Source: Clostridiales bacterium
Lineage (GTDB): Bacteria > Bacillota > Clostridia > Oscillospirales > CAG-272
Length of the DNA stretch: 7,023 bases
Direction: 5' to 3'
NCBI GenBank assembly: GCA_018370615.1
Contig: JAGZAC010000085.1
Location: 1 to 7,023, forward strand
Shown here: piece after piece, positions 1 to 5,406 of the stretch
Layout of the letters: every line of letters starts with the position of its first letter
How positions within the stretch are numbered: the stretch's first letter is position 1
The notes under the pieces: generated by a model
The model's database searches: none
The model's input: the letters and a program-made list of their open reading frames with translations, nothing else
Told to the model about the DNA's origin: nothing
Program-made: the position numbers and the translations under genes

Positions 1-1
1 C

Positions 2-826
2 ATATCCGACGCGGTGCGTGCCCTTTTTATTGAGGCAAATTATCGTTTGCCGCCGGCCGTCTGCCATCTGATTTCCTCGGCAAAATCTCGGGAGCGGGAT
101 CCGGTTGCCCGCGGCGTTTTGGATACGCTGGAGGAAAATATTGCAGCGGCGGATGAAATGGATGTTCCCATCTGTCAGGATACCGGCATGGCCGTGCTTT
201 TCTGTGAAATCGGGCGCGGCGTATATATAGATGCCGACCTGGAGGATGCGGTAAACGATGGGGCCCGCCGAGCATATGTAGAAGGAAGCCTGCGCAAATC
301 AATTGTGCGGGATCCCTTATATGATCGGACCAATACGGGGGATAACACACCTGCCGCACTGCATGTTTCTTTCTCGGCAGATCCAAGTCTAGCGGGGTCC
401 GTTCGGCTGACGGCTGCCCCCAAGGGGTTTGGCAGCGAAAATATGAGTGCGCTCAAAATGTTTACTCCCTCTGCAACAGAAGCGGATATTATACAGTTTG
501 TAATAGACAGCGTACTGCATGCCGGTGCAAATCCATGTCCTCCAATTGTGGTGGGGGTTGGGATTGGCGCGAATTTTGAGGGTGTCGCTTTGCTGGCAAA
601 AACGGCGCTTTTGCGGGATACACCTGCGGAGGATGCCCGTTACAGGAATTTGGAGGAAAAGCTTCTCCGTGCGATTAATGAAACGGGGATCGGCCCCCAG
701 GGGTTTGGCGGAGATACTACTGCACTGGCGGTGCGCGTGAATCACGCGCCTACCCATATTGCCGGCCTTCCTGTAGCGGTGAATATGAATTGTCATGTGT
801 CCAGGCATAAATCGGTAATACTGTGA
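2..826 (+). CDS. Fumarate hydratase class I, alpha subunit (5' partial)
   Basis: Alpha (N-terminal catalytic) half of an oxygen-sensitive [4Fe-4S] hydro-lyase that interconverts fumarate and L-malate in the cytoplasm; L(+)-tartrate dehydratase alpha is a close homologue and cannot be excluded. The frame is open to the window edge (reading ISDAVRALFIEANYRLP), so the true start lies upstream and the GTG at 14 is internal. The three cysteines expected to ligate the cluster are present: ICQDTG (codon at 173), NPCPPIVVGVGIG (codon at 536) and NMNCHVSRH (codon at 791). The family block GIGPQGFGGDTTALAV is intact just before the C-terminus, and the gene ends at a normal position with TGA. Two-subunit enzymes need a beta subunit, usually encoded next door. 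Here a terminator and repeats follow instead, so beta must lie upstream or elsewhere. The family call is secure; substrate choice is inferred. Confidence 0.93.
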   Translation: MSDAVRALFIEANYRLPPAVCHLISSAKSRERDPVARGVLDTLEENIAAADEMDVPICQDTGMAVLFCEIGRGVYIDADLEDAVNDGARRAYVEGSLRKSIVRDPLYDRTNTGDNTPAALHVSFSADPSLAGSVRLTAAPKGFGSENMSALKMFTPSATEADIIQFVIDSVLHAGANPCPPIVVGVGIGANFEGVALLAKTALLRDTPAEDARYRNLEEKLLRAINETGIGPQGFGGDTTALAVRVNHAPTHIAGLPVAVNMNCHVSRHKSVIL

Positions 827-872
827 AGAAACTTAAGTCTCTCCATGTGGATAATCCTGCCTTCTAAAAAGG

Positions 873-900
873 AAAAAGCCTCCCCATAAGGGGGCTTTTT
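873..900 (+). terminator. Bidirectional intrinsic terminator after the fumarase gene
   Basis: An A5 tract, GCC(T)CCC, the loop CATAA, then GGGGGC and a T5 tract form a GC-rich stem with one bulged base. The A-run on the left and T-run on the right let it work in both directions. It would end the fumarase transcript on the + strand and could stop readthrough from the PadR operon arriving on the - strand. A degraded relative of the same hairpin precedes the second repeat copy at about 3035, so it may be part of the repeat cassette. Confidence 0.75.
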
Positions 901-910
901 ATCGTTTGTG

Positions 911-1019
911 CCTTCCCTGGGAGGGGGGAGGTGGCACGGCGTAGCCGTGGCGGAGGGGTTGTCATTGTGAACAATCCCCCACCCGCTAACGCGGGAGCCC
1001 CCTTTACACAAGGGGGCCT
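911..1019. repeat. Palindromic intergenic repeat, full copy A
   Basis: GC-rich imperfect palindrome of about 110 bp. From 925 to 1019 it matches 3088-3182 at about 90 of 95 positions (counted by eye) with no gaps. Sub-structures are a hairpin CACGGC-GTA-GCCGTG, a central pairing of GGGGTTGT with ACAATCCCC around a short loop, a hairpin CCCGC-TAAC-GCGGG, and a terminal stem GCCCCC/GGGGGC. The left terminal arm is less regular than in copy B. It has no coding potential of its own. The form resembles a MITE-like or REP-like element dispersed in Clostridia; that assignment rests on general recognition and was not searched. Confidence 0.8.
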
Positions 1020-1030
1020 ACGTAATTTCA

Positions 1031-1085
1031 GCCTCCGCTGTGCAAGGGGAGGTGGCTCGCCTATGGCGAGTCGGAGGGGTTGTTA
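1031..1085. repeat. Half copy of the palindromic repeat (left-arm type)
   Basis: Carries the left-arm layout only: GCCTCC, a TGTGCAA loop, GGGGAGGTGG, a hairpin, then CGGAGGGGTTGTT. The hairpin has changed sequence but kept its fold: CTCGCC-TAT-GGCGAG replaces CACGGC-GTA-GCCGTG of the full copy. It ends 18 bp from the stop codon of the DUF4097 gene, so it lies in the 3' untranslated region of the PadR operon. Confidence 0.65.
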
Positions 1086-1103
1086 CAGGTGAGAAGGTTT
1101 CTT

Positions 1104-2015
1104 TTATTCTACAGTAAGTCGAATATCTCCGCTGGTTGTATTAACGGTACATTTTTGTGACCCTGAAGTGCTGTCCGGGTGGGAAATATTTCCACTTGTA
1201 GTGCTTGTAATAAATTGTTTTTCACTACGCAGGGTGCCAATTACATCTCCACTGATCGTTTGAATTGCAATATCTTCACTGTCACAGCTTTCCAGCGATA
1301 CCTCCCCGCTGGTGGTTTTGATGGAAAGCCGTGTCTCTGCGATCGTATCTTCCAAAGAGATGTCTCCGCTGGTAGACACTAGCTCTATAGCATCAGCCTG
1401 ACATTCTTCCAGAGTAATTTCGCCGCTGGTAGATTTAACATTCACAGCTCCGCCTATTATATTTTTAATTTCAATATCTCCACTGGACGTTTCTCCATTC
1501 CAAGCGTTTTTTGTATTGGATGCGTAAGTTATATTCCCACTGGTAGTGGACATCTCCACCTCGCTAAAGGTAAAGGCATCTGACACGACGATGTCACCGC
1601 TTGCGCTGGATGCTTCTAATGTTTCATATTCTCTTCTCGGAAGATATACTTCAATTTCAAAATTGGATACGCTGAAAAATACACCGATTCGTTCATACCA
1701 TTTGCGTGTATCCTCTCGGACAACTTTTAAAGTATTGTTTTCCACGGAAACAGCATGCGTGATTTTGTCACTTTCAGTGCATACAATTTCGCAGACATTC
1801 TTTTCGGAAGGAAGCAGGATAATATTACACTCAGTTGTTTGAATATCGATATTTTCAAAGGACTCTGTTACGGAGTATGTTTTCTCTTCCTGTGCGGCAG
1901 TATTGAATTTAGTAAAATCAAATCCTGCATGTGCTGCCGCTGCTCCGGCGACAACACATCCGACAATGACACATATTATTGCAATGAGGATCCATATTTT
2001 TTTCACCTTCTTCAT
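1104..2015 (-). CDS. DUF4097-family beta-repeat envelope protein
   Basis: A 303-residue protein, last gene of the PadR operon. After a KKVKK n-region comes a hydrophobic segment (residues 7-29), then an extracytoplasmic region dominated by nine repeats of the type TSG[DEN][IV]. The SG pairs fall at residues 139, 159, 178, 197, 216, 236, 255, 274 and 295, a 19-21 residue period typical of the DUF4097/DUF4098 beta-solenoid fold. The N-terminus is ambiguous: IVGC (17-20) resembles a lipobox, AHA (28-30) resembles a signal peptidase I site, or the segment may simply be an anchor. The ATG at 2015 is chosen over an in-frame ATG at 2054 because AAGGAGG sits 8 nt upstream and its first bases overlap the previous stop (ATGA). 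The molecular function is unknown. Related genes accompany HAAS/PadR or Lia-type envelope-stress loci, so a role at the cell surface is inferred. Confidence 0.88.
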   Translation of the reverse strand: MKKVKKIWILIAIICVIVGCVVAGAAAAHAGFDFTKFNTAAQEEKTYSVTESFENIDIQTTECNIILLPSEKNVCEIVCTESDKITHAVSVENNTLKVVREDTRKWYERIGVFFSVSNFEIEVYLPRREYETLEASSASGDIVVSDAFTFSEVEMSTTSGNITYASNTKNAWNGETSSGDIEIKNIIGGAVNVKSTSGEITLEECQADAIELVSTSGDISLEDTIAETRLSIKTTSGEVSLESCDSEDIAIQTISGDVIGTLRSEKQFITSTTSGNISHPDSTSGSQKCTVNTTSGDIRLTVE

Positions 2016-2614
2016 TGCTCTTTCCTCCTTCTGATAAATAGAGATTTCATCCACAATACAAACTGCTTGCTGACAATTATAAGTTTTGCAGTGACTTTGT
2101 TAAATCCAAAAAACGACAGCACAGCAAGACCAAAACAGGCAATAGCAGCGCCGAGATAGAACAGTGCTGCTGCAACGTTCCCGGTACCGATGAAGATTCC
2201 TCCCTGCACAAGACCAAGCAGAGCTCCTACAGCAAATGTAAGGTCGACTGCATATAGGGAAACAATAACTGCCCAAATTGTGATATATAGGGACAGCAGA
2301 ACAGATACAGCTGCTATCAGGAGAGAAGCCCAAATGGGAGATCCTAGAATTAGCAAAGTGATTTCCCAGGCGCGCAGTGTCCGAGATGGCTTTACTTTTG
2401 CCTTTACCAGCTTCGGTAGTGTGGTATCCATCAAGATTTGCTTTGCAACCGCATCAGGAGCCCCTAATGACGCCACAGCTTCCTCCTCGCTGATTCCATC
2501 CTCCATTTGGTCGTCAATAATTTCGCTGTAATATTCGATGGATTGTTCTATGTCGCTTTGCGGCAGTCCGTACAGCGCATCGCTCAATGCGGTGAGAAAA
2601 TCCTGCTTATGCAT
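2012..2614 (-). CDS. HAAS-domain (DUF1700) membrane protein
   Basis: A 200-residue integral membrane protein, middle gene of the PadR operon. Residues 1-62 form the cytoplasmic HAAS/DUF1700 domain: MHKQDFLTALSDALYGLP, then IEYYSEIIDDQMEDGISEEE and the ASLGAPDAVAKQIL block. Residues about 84-172 hold roughly four hydrophobic segments (about 84-103, 104-121, 126-143, 147-172), and the protein ends in a basic tail RRRKEQ. The start at 2614 is preferred because the HAAS motif begins there and GGAGG (2624-2628) lies 9 nt upstream. An in-frame start at 2740 would add 42 residues with no family match. It overlaps the padR end by 8 bp and the DUF4097 start by 4 bp, so the three genes are likely translationally coupled. 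HAAS proteins commonly co-occur with PadR regulators. A signalling or membrane-stress role is inferred, and no ligand is known. Confidence 0.88.
   Translation of the reverse strand: MHKQDFLTALSDALYGLPQSDIEQSIEYYSEIIDDQMEDGISEEEAVASLGAPDAVAKQILMDTTLPKLVKAKVKPSRTLRAWEITLLILGSPIWASLLIAAVSVLLSLYITIWAVIVSLYAVDLTFAVGALLGLVQGGIFIGTGNVAAALFYLGAAIACFGLAVLSFFGFNKVTAKLIIVSKQFVLWMKSLFIRRRKEQ
2024..2030 (-). promoter_or_regulatory. Ribosome binding site fixing the DUF4097 start
   Basis: AAGGAGG on the - strand, 8 nt before the ATG at 2015 and inside the end of the upstream gene. It decides the start against the longer in-frame alternative at 2054 and supports translational coupling through the ATGA overlap. 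Confidence 0.8.
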
Positions 2615-2927
2615 TTTCTTTTTCCTCCCTGGTAATAAATTGATAAATCGAAAGAATTTCCTTCCATTCCTCTTGAAAGGCAGCGATTCGCTCCAGACCG
2701 GCCGGTGTAATATGGTAGTATTTCCGCAGCCTTCCGGCATGCTCTACGGATCGAACGGTCAACTGATTTGCACTTTCCAACCTCCTGAGAATGGGGTATA
2801 GGGTCGATTCTGAGATTTCTACGTATGGTTTCATATCCTTGATGATTTTATACCCATAGGAATCTTCTTTTTTGATCGCAGCCAGGACACATACATCCAA
2901 CAGGCCACGCTTCAGCTGCATATCCAT
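2607..2927 (-). CDS. PadR-family transcriptional regulator
   Basis: A 106-residue winged-helix repressor, first gene of its operon. Family motifs in order: LKRGLLDVCVLAAI (5-18, helix 1), EDSYGYKIIKDM (21-32), the recognition-helix block ISESTLYPILRRLESANQL (38-56), the wing with GRLRKYYHITPAGLERI (65-81), and a C-terminal dimerisation helix (82-98). The length matches the short PadR subgroup (PadR-s2 type), which has only one C-terminal helix. ATG at 2927 has AGGAGG 7 nt upstream (2935-2940); a second ATG two codons in is a minor alternative. It should bind its own promoter, where a dyad overlaps the -10 box, and repress the HAAS and DUF4097 genes behind it. The inducing signal cannot be read from the sequence. 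Confidence 0.93.
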   Translation of the reverse strand: MDMQLKRGLLDVCVLAAIKKEDSYGYKIIKDMKPYVEISESTLYPILRRLESANQLTVRSVEHAGRLRKYYHITPAGLERIAAFQEEWKEILSIYQFITREEKENA

Positions 2928-2948
2928 GTATATACCTCCTGTTGCAAT

Positions 2949-2969
2949 ATACTATACAACACATAGTAT
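2949..2969. promoter_or_regulatory. Probable PadR operator overlapping the -10 box
   Basis: A perfect inverted repeat: ATACTAT (2949-2955), a 7-bp spacer, ATAGTAT (2963-2969). It covers the -10 box and most of the promoter spacer, so a bound dimer would block RNA polymerase. AT-rich dyads of this kind are typical of PadR autoregulation. Binding by this particular protein is inferred from position. Confidence 0.7.
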
Positions 2970-2979
2970 TATTTGTCAA
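2951..2979 (-). promoter_or_regulatory. Sigma-A promoter of the padR operon
   Basis: On the - strand, TTGACA (2974-2979), a 17-bp spacer and TATAGT (2951-2956) form a near-consensus housekeeping promoter 23 bp upstream of the padR start. So strong a promoter in front of a repressor gene suggests that output is limited by repression. Confidence 0.88.
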
Positions 2980-3034
2980 GAGGTATTTTACATTTTTAGG
3001 AGAAATATTTTTGAAGAACCTACTATCTTGAATG

Positions 3035-3058
3035 AAAAAAGCCTCCCCACAAAGGGCC
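3035..3058 (-). terminator. Weak hairpin with T-run on the - strand
   Basis: On the - strand GGCCC, a loop, GGGAGGC and then TTTTTT form a short bulged stem followed by a T-run. It is the degraded counterpart of the 873-900 terminator, at the equivalent place beside the second repeat copy. It may stop transcripts leaving mecA before they reach the padR promoter. The stem is poor, so activity is uncertain. Confidence 0.4.
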
Positions 3059-3072
3059 ATAGAAAACTTAAA

Positions 3073-3185
3073 GCCTCCCCTGTGTAAGGGGAGGTGGCAC
3101 GGCGTAGCCGTGGCGGAAGGGTTGTCGTTGCAAACAATCCCCCACCCGCTAACGCGGGAGCCCCCTTTACACAAGGGAGCCTTGG
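3073..3185. repeat. Palindromic intergenic repeat, full copy B
   Basis: The best-preserved copy, in the same orientation as copy A. It reads as consecutive stem-loops: CCTCCCC/GGGGAGG around TGTGTAA (loop 3081-3087), CACGGC/GCCGTG around GTA, a central GGGTTGT/ACAATCCC pairing, CCCGC/GCGGG around TAAC, and a last GC stem around a loop containing TTACACA (3167-3173). The first and last loops are exact complements, as expected from a whole-element palindrome. The 2928-3293 gap between padR and mecA holds only the padR promoter, the weak hairpin at 3035, this copy, the half copy that follows, and an AT-rich palindrome (TTA6T6AA, 3269-3284). No gene was found there. Confidence 0.82.
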
Positions 3186-3195
3186 AATAATAAAT

Positions 3196-3249
3196 GTTGC
3201 AGACAATGCCCCCGGAGGTGTATAACACCTTCCCACAAGGGGGTCTTGG
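3196..3249. repeat. Diverged half copy of the repeat (right-arm type)
   Basis: Begins like the middle of the full element (GTTGC, AGACAATGCCCCC) and ends like its right tip (CACAAGGGGGTCTTGG). The internal hairpin has been replaced by AGGTGT-ATA-ACACCT (3216-3230), with outer CCCCC/GGGGG pairing. It follows the mecA stop codon on the - strand, so it may be a 3' stabilising or terminating structure for that mRNA. Confidence 0.5.
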
Positions 3250-3293
3250 GACATTAAAATTTCCTTTATTAAAAAATTTTTTAAACGAATATG

Positions 3294-3842
3294 TTATGCT
3301 AGATCTGCAAGATGGCCGACTGCGTCCGAACAAATTAATTTACAATGCTCTGCTATGTAATACCTAACATTGTTGCGGCATTTTCGCCCGCCGAATTCCG
3401 AGAGATTTGGAATATCTGTTTCCAGTGTCAGAAAATATCGTTTTCGTCTGGTGTCGGCGTAGGCGTAGCTTTCATCACTGTATTGCAGACGATGCATCGC
3501 GGCGCACGCCTCCAGCAATTTATTCAGGCAATCAAAGCTATAGACATAAAAAAACTTCTTATTACTGGTCTGGGATTGCAGATGAATTTTTGTAGAATCA
3601 CCCAGCTTGGTTACAAACATTTCGCAGCCTCCTTCTTTTGAGGGGAAAACCTGAACAAATACTCTTGCGCCGGCTGCATCAAACCCGCATTGCCCCCGGG
3701 CGTCCTCTAGGATTCTCCGGAATGCGCATCGGGACTGGGCATTCCCGCTATCCAGCATATCACAGCTAATGGCGTAATATTCCATATCTGCTGAGGACAG
3801 CATTACCTTCAGCTTTTCACCGCTAATCATAATTACTTCCAT
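3294..3842 (-). CDS. mecA: MecA-family ClpC adaptor protein
   Basis: A 182-residue cytoplasmic adaptor that in Bacillus delivers substrates (such as ComK) to the ClpC/ClpP protease. The N-terminal substrate-binding part (about 1-82) shows ISGEKLKVMLSSADMEYYAI, the ILEDARGQCGF block, and VFPSKEGGCEMFVTKLG, all matching the MecA layout. After a short linker (about 83-97) the ClpC-binding C-terminal domain begins at YVYSFDCLNKLLEACAAM and continues through YFLTLETD and LSEFGGRKCRNNVRYYIAEHCKLI. It is shorter than B. subtilis MecA mainly in the linker, as in many Clostridia. ATG at 3842 is used because MEVIMISGEKLK aligns residue for residue with the family N-terminus (MKIEKINENQIR); its ribosome site (CACAGG) is weak, and ATG at 3830 is the alternative. 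It is divergent from deoB and likely transcribed alone. Its clients cannot be inferred. Confidence 0.85.
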   Translation of the reverse strand: MEVIMISGEKLKVMLSSADMEYYAISCDMLDSGNAQSRCAFRRILEDARGQCGFDAAGARVFVQVFPSKEGGCEMFVTKLGDSTKIHLQSQTSNKKFFYVYSFDCLNKLLEACAAMHRLQYSDESYAYADTRRKRYFLTLETDIPNLSEFGGRKCRNNVRYYIAEHCKLICSDAVGHLADLA

Positions 3843-3862
3843 TGAAAACCTGTGCCTTTCAA

Positions 3863-3874
3863 CGCCATATGGCG
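3863..3874. promoter_or_regulatory. Perfect 12-bp palindrome in the mecA leader
   Basis: CGCCATATGGCG lies 21 bp upstream of the mecA ATG, in the 5' untranslated region. It could be an operator half-site or a small hairpin that affects the start. No regulator is implied by sequence alone. An AT-rich stretch at 3911-3931 (TATAAT-like on the - strand) is the likely mecA promoter region, but no convincing -35 box accompanies it. Confidence 0.3.
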
Positions 3875-3995
3875 CAATCCGTTTTTTTTTGGAGATACAC
3901 TCTCGTTCTTTATATACTATTAATATTATAATGCGGCGGCGTAAAAAATGGTACGATAAAATTCTGGAAATGGGGGATTATCATGGGAGAAAATA

Positions 3996-4024
3996 TTGAC
4001 GAGCGCAAATTGTAGTGATACTAT
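3996..4024 (+). promoter_or_regulatory. Sigma-A promoter of deoB
   Basis: TTGACG (3996-4001), a 17-bp spacer and TACTAT (4019-4024), 33 bp upstream of the deoB start codon. Five of six -35 bases and four of six -10 bases match consensus with optimal spacing. The deoB mRNA leader would be short, with no room for a riboswitch. Confidence 0.7.
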
Positions 4025-4057
4025 AAAAGAAAAAGCGTCAGAAACAGAGGAAATACC

Positions 4058-5248
4058 GTGAAAAGAATATTTTTGATTGTGGCAGACAGCATGGGGGTAG
4101 GGGCCGCTCCGGATGCCGGTAAATATTACAATGGAGATGGAGACGACAGTGGGAGTGATACCTATGGTGCGCTTTGCAGAGTAGAGGGGTTTTCCGCATC
4201 GTTTCTCACCCGCATGGGCATTGGAAACCTGGAGGGGGTACCAAAGGGGCGTCCGCGCACAGAAACGCCTATTGGCGCCTATGGACGCATGCAGGAGGTG
4301 TCCGCAGGAAAGGATACGGTAACAGGCCACTGGGAAATTGCCGGACTGATTTCCAAAGCGGAAATGCCTACCTACCCTCATGGATTTCCTCAGGATCTTT
4401 TAGACCGTATCAGTGATGTGTGGAAAAGAGGATGGCTGTGCAACCGACCCTATTCTGGAACAGAGGTGATTCGGGATTTTGGCAGGGAGCATATGGAGAC
4501 CGGAAAGCTGATTGTGTATACTTCTGCAGACAGTGTGTTTCAGGTCGCGGCCCATGAAGAAATTGTTCCGGTAGAAGATTTGTACAAATACTGTGAGGAG
4601 GCACGCAGATTGCTGGCCGGCCCGCATGCGGTGGGCAGAGTAATTGCTCGGCCGTTTGTGGGGAAGTGGCCCGATTTCCAGCGAACGGCCAATCGAAGAG
4701 ACTATGCGCTGGAACCGCCGAAGGAGACTATGTGCGATGCCATTGCGGGGGCCGGAATGGAGGTTGTCGGCATCGGCAAAATTGGGGATATCTTCGCCCA
4801 CCGGGGGATTACCCGGGAAATACACACCCAGGGAAATGCTGACGGCATGGCAAAAACGCTGGAGGTACTTCAGCGCATGTCTGCAGGTCTTTGCTTTGTA
4901 AATCTTGTAGATTTTGATATGAAGTATGGACATCGACGGAATTCGGCAGGGTATGCCCAGGCTGTGATGGAAATGGATGCTTTTTTGGAGCGATTATATG
5001 AAATGCTGAGAGCAGATGACTGCATGATTGTAACGGCGGATCACGGCTGCGACCCCAGTTATAAGGGAACGGACCATACCAGAGAATATGTCCCCGTTTT
5101 GATTGCGGGGAAAGAAATTCCTTCGGCCCCTCTTGGAACGCGAGAGAGTTTTGCAGATCTGGGCAAAACCTGTACAGAAATGCTTGGCGTAGATGCGTCG
5201 AAGCTGCAGGGAAGTTCTTTTTTGGATGTGCTGCTGAAAGGAAGGTAA
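4058..5248 (+). CDS. deoB: Phosphopentomutase
   Basis: A 396-residue cytosolic enzyme of the alkaline phosphatase superfamily. It interconverts ribose 1-phosphate and ribose 5-phosphate (and the deoxy forms), linking nucleoside phosphorolysis to pentose metabolism. It uses two Mn ions. Visible catalytic features are IVADSMG with metal ligand D10; the GKDTVTGHWE block with the phosphorylated T87; DFDMKYGHR with D287 and H292; TADHG with D328 and H329; and TDHTREYVP with H340. The cap domain spans roughly residues 95-215 and contains the conserved SGTEVI, YTSADSVFQVAAHEE and RPFVG blocks. The length is normal for the family. The start is a GTG, chosen because AGAGGA lies 6 nt before it and MKRIFLIVADS is the family N-terminus. 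No purine nucleoside phosphorylase or deoC gene adjoins it, so it is expressed alone from its own promoter and ends in a strong terminator. Confidence 0.96.
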   Translation: MKRIFLIVADSMGVGAAPDAGKYYNGDGDDSGSDTYGALCRVEGFSASFLTRMGIGNLEGVPKGRPRTETPIGAYGRMQEVSAGKDTVTGHWEIAGLISKAEMPTYPHGFPQDLLDRISDVWKRGWLCNRPYSGTEVIRDFGREHMETGKLIVYTSADSVFQVAAHEEIVPVEDLYKYCEEARRLLAGPHAVGRVIARPFVGKWPDFQRTANRRDYALEPPKETMCDAIAGAGMEVVGIGKIGDIFAHRGITREIHTQGNADGMAKTLEVLQRMSAGLCFVNLVDFDMKYGHRRNSAGYAQAVMEMDAFLERLYEMLRADDCMIVTADHGCDPSYKGTDHTREYVPVLIAGKEIPSAPLGTRESFADLGKTCTEMLGVDASKLQGSSFLDVLLKGR

Positions 5249-5255
5249 ACGGTAT

Positions 5256-5299
5256 AAATATAAAAAAACGGCATCGTTGGTTGCCGTTTTTTTATATTT
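5256..5299 (+). terminator. Strong bidirectional terminator after deoB
   Basis: A perfect 18-bp stem: AAATATAAAAAAACGGCA pairs with TGCCGTTTTTTTATATTT around an 8-nt loop (5274-5281). The T7 tract gives termination on the + strand and the A7 tract on the - strand. It starts 8 bp after the deoB stop and separates the host gene from the phage-like genes. Confidence 0.92.
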
Positions 5300-5340
5300 G
5301 ATGCTATTCGTTGCAAAAATGCGAAACTGTCGCTTTAGGG

Positions 5341-5369
5341 GAGACGAGCATATTTTTTACCGTTATAAT
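5341..5369 (+). promoter_or_regulatory. Possible promoter for the phage head genes
   Basis: A consensus TATAAT (5364-5369) lies 37 bp before the scaffold start, but the element 17 bp upstream, GAGACG, matches the -35 consensus at only three positions. It sits just after the deoB terminator, where a promoter would be needed if the capsid genes are expressed from here. It may be an activated promoter or chance. Confidence 0.35.
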
Positions 5370-5406
5370 TACCCCAGACTCCGCGAAGTCAGAAAGTGAG
5401 GTTGGC

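Noticed and set aside
793..1011. A 72-residue open frame on the - strand between fumarase and DUF4097
   Set aside because: It lies across the terminator and repeat copy A, has no credible ribosome site, and its peptide recurs wherever the repeat does.
911..3249. The repeat block as a CRISPR array or as insertion-sequence ends
   Set aside because: There are no regular short repeats with unique spacers, no transposase gene, and no target-site duplication visible around the copies.
3269..3284. Palindrome TTA6T6AA as a mecA terminator
   Set aside because: It has no GC stem and no loop, so it would not form a stable intrinsic terminator.
2848..3333. A 161-residue open frame on the - strand across copy B, running into padR and mecA
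   Set aside because: It overlaps padR, its promoter and the repeat, and much of its sequence is translated repeat.
3983..4015. Ten-codon frame MGENIDERKL with a GGGGGA upstream, as a possible deoB leader peptide
   Set aside because: The deoB promoter's -35 box lies inside it and the -10 box follows its stop, so the deoB mRNA would not carry it. It has no regulatory codon pattern.
3926..4381. A 151-residue open frame on the - strand over the start of deoB
   Set aside because: It is antisense to a clear enzyme gene, and the peptide has no recognisable domain.
5311..5406. An extended N-terminus for the scaffold protein from the ATG at 5311
   Set aside because: The added 32 residues cross the candidate promoter, have no ribosome site, and displace the LxLxLFG leader from the N-terminus.
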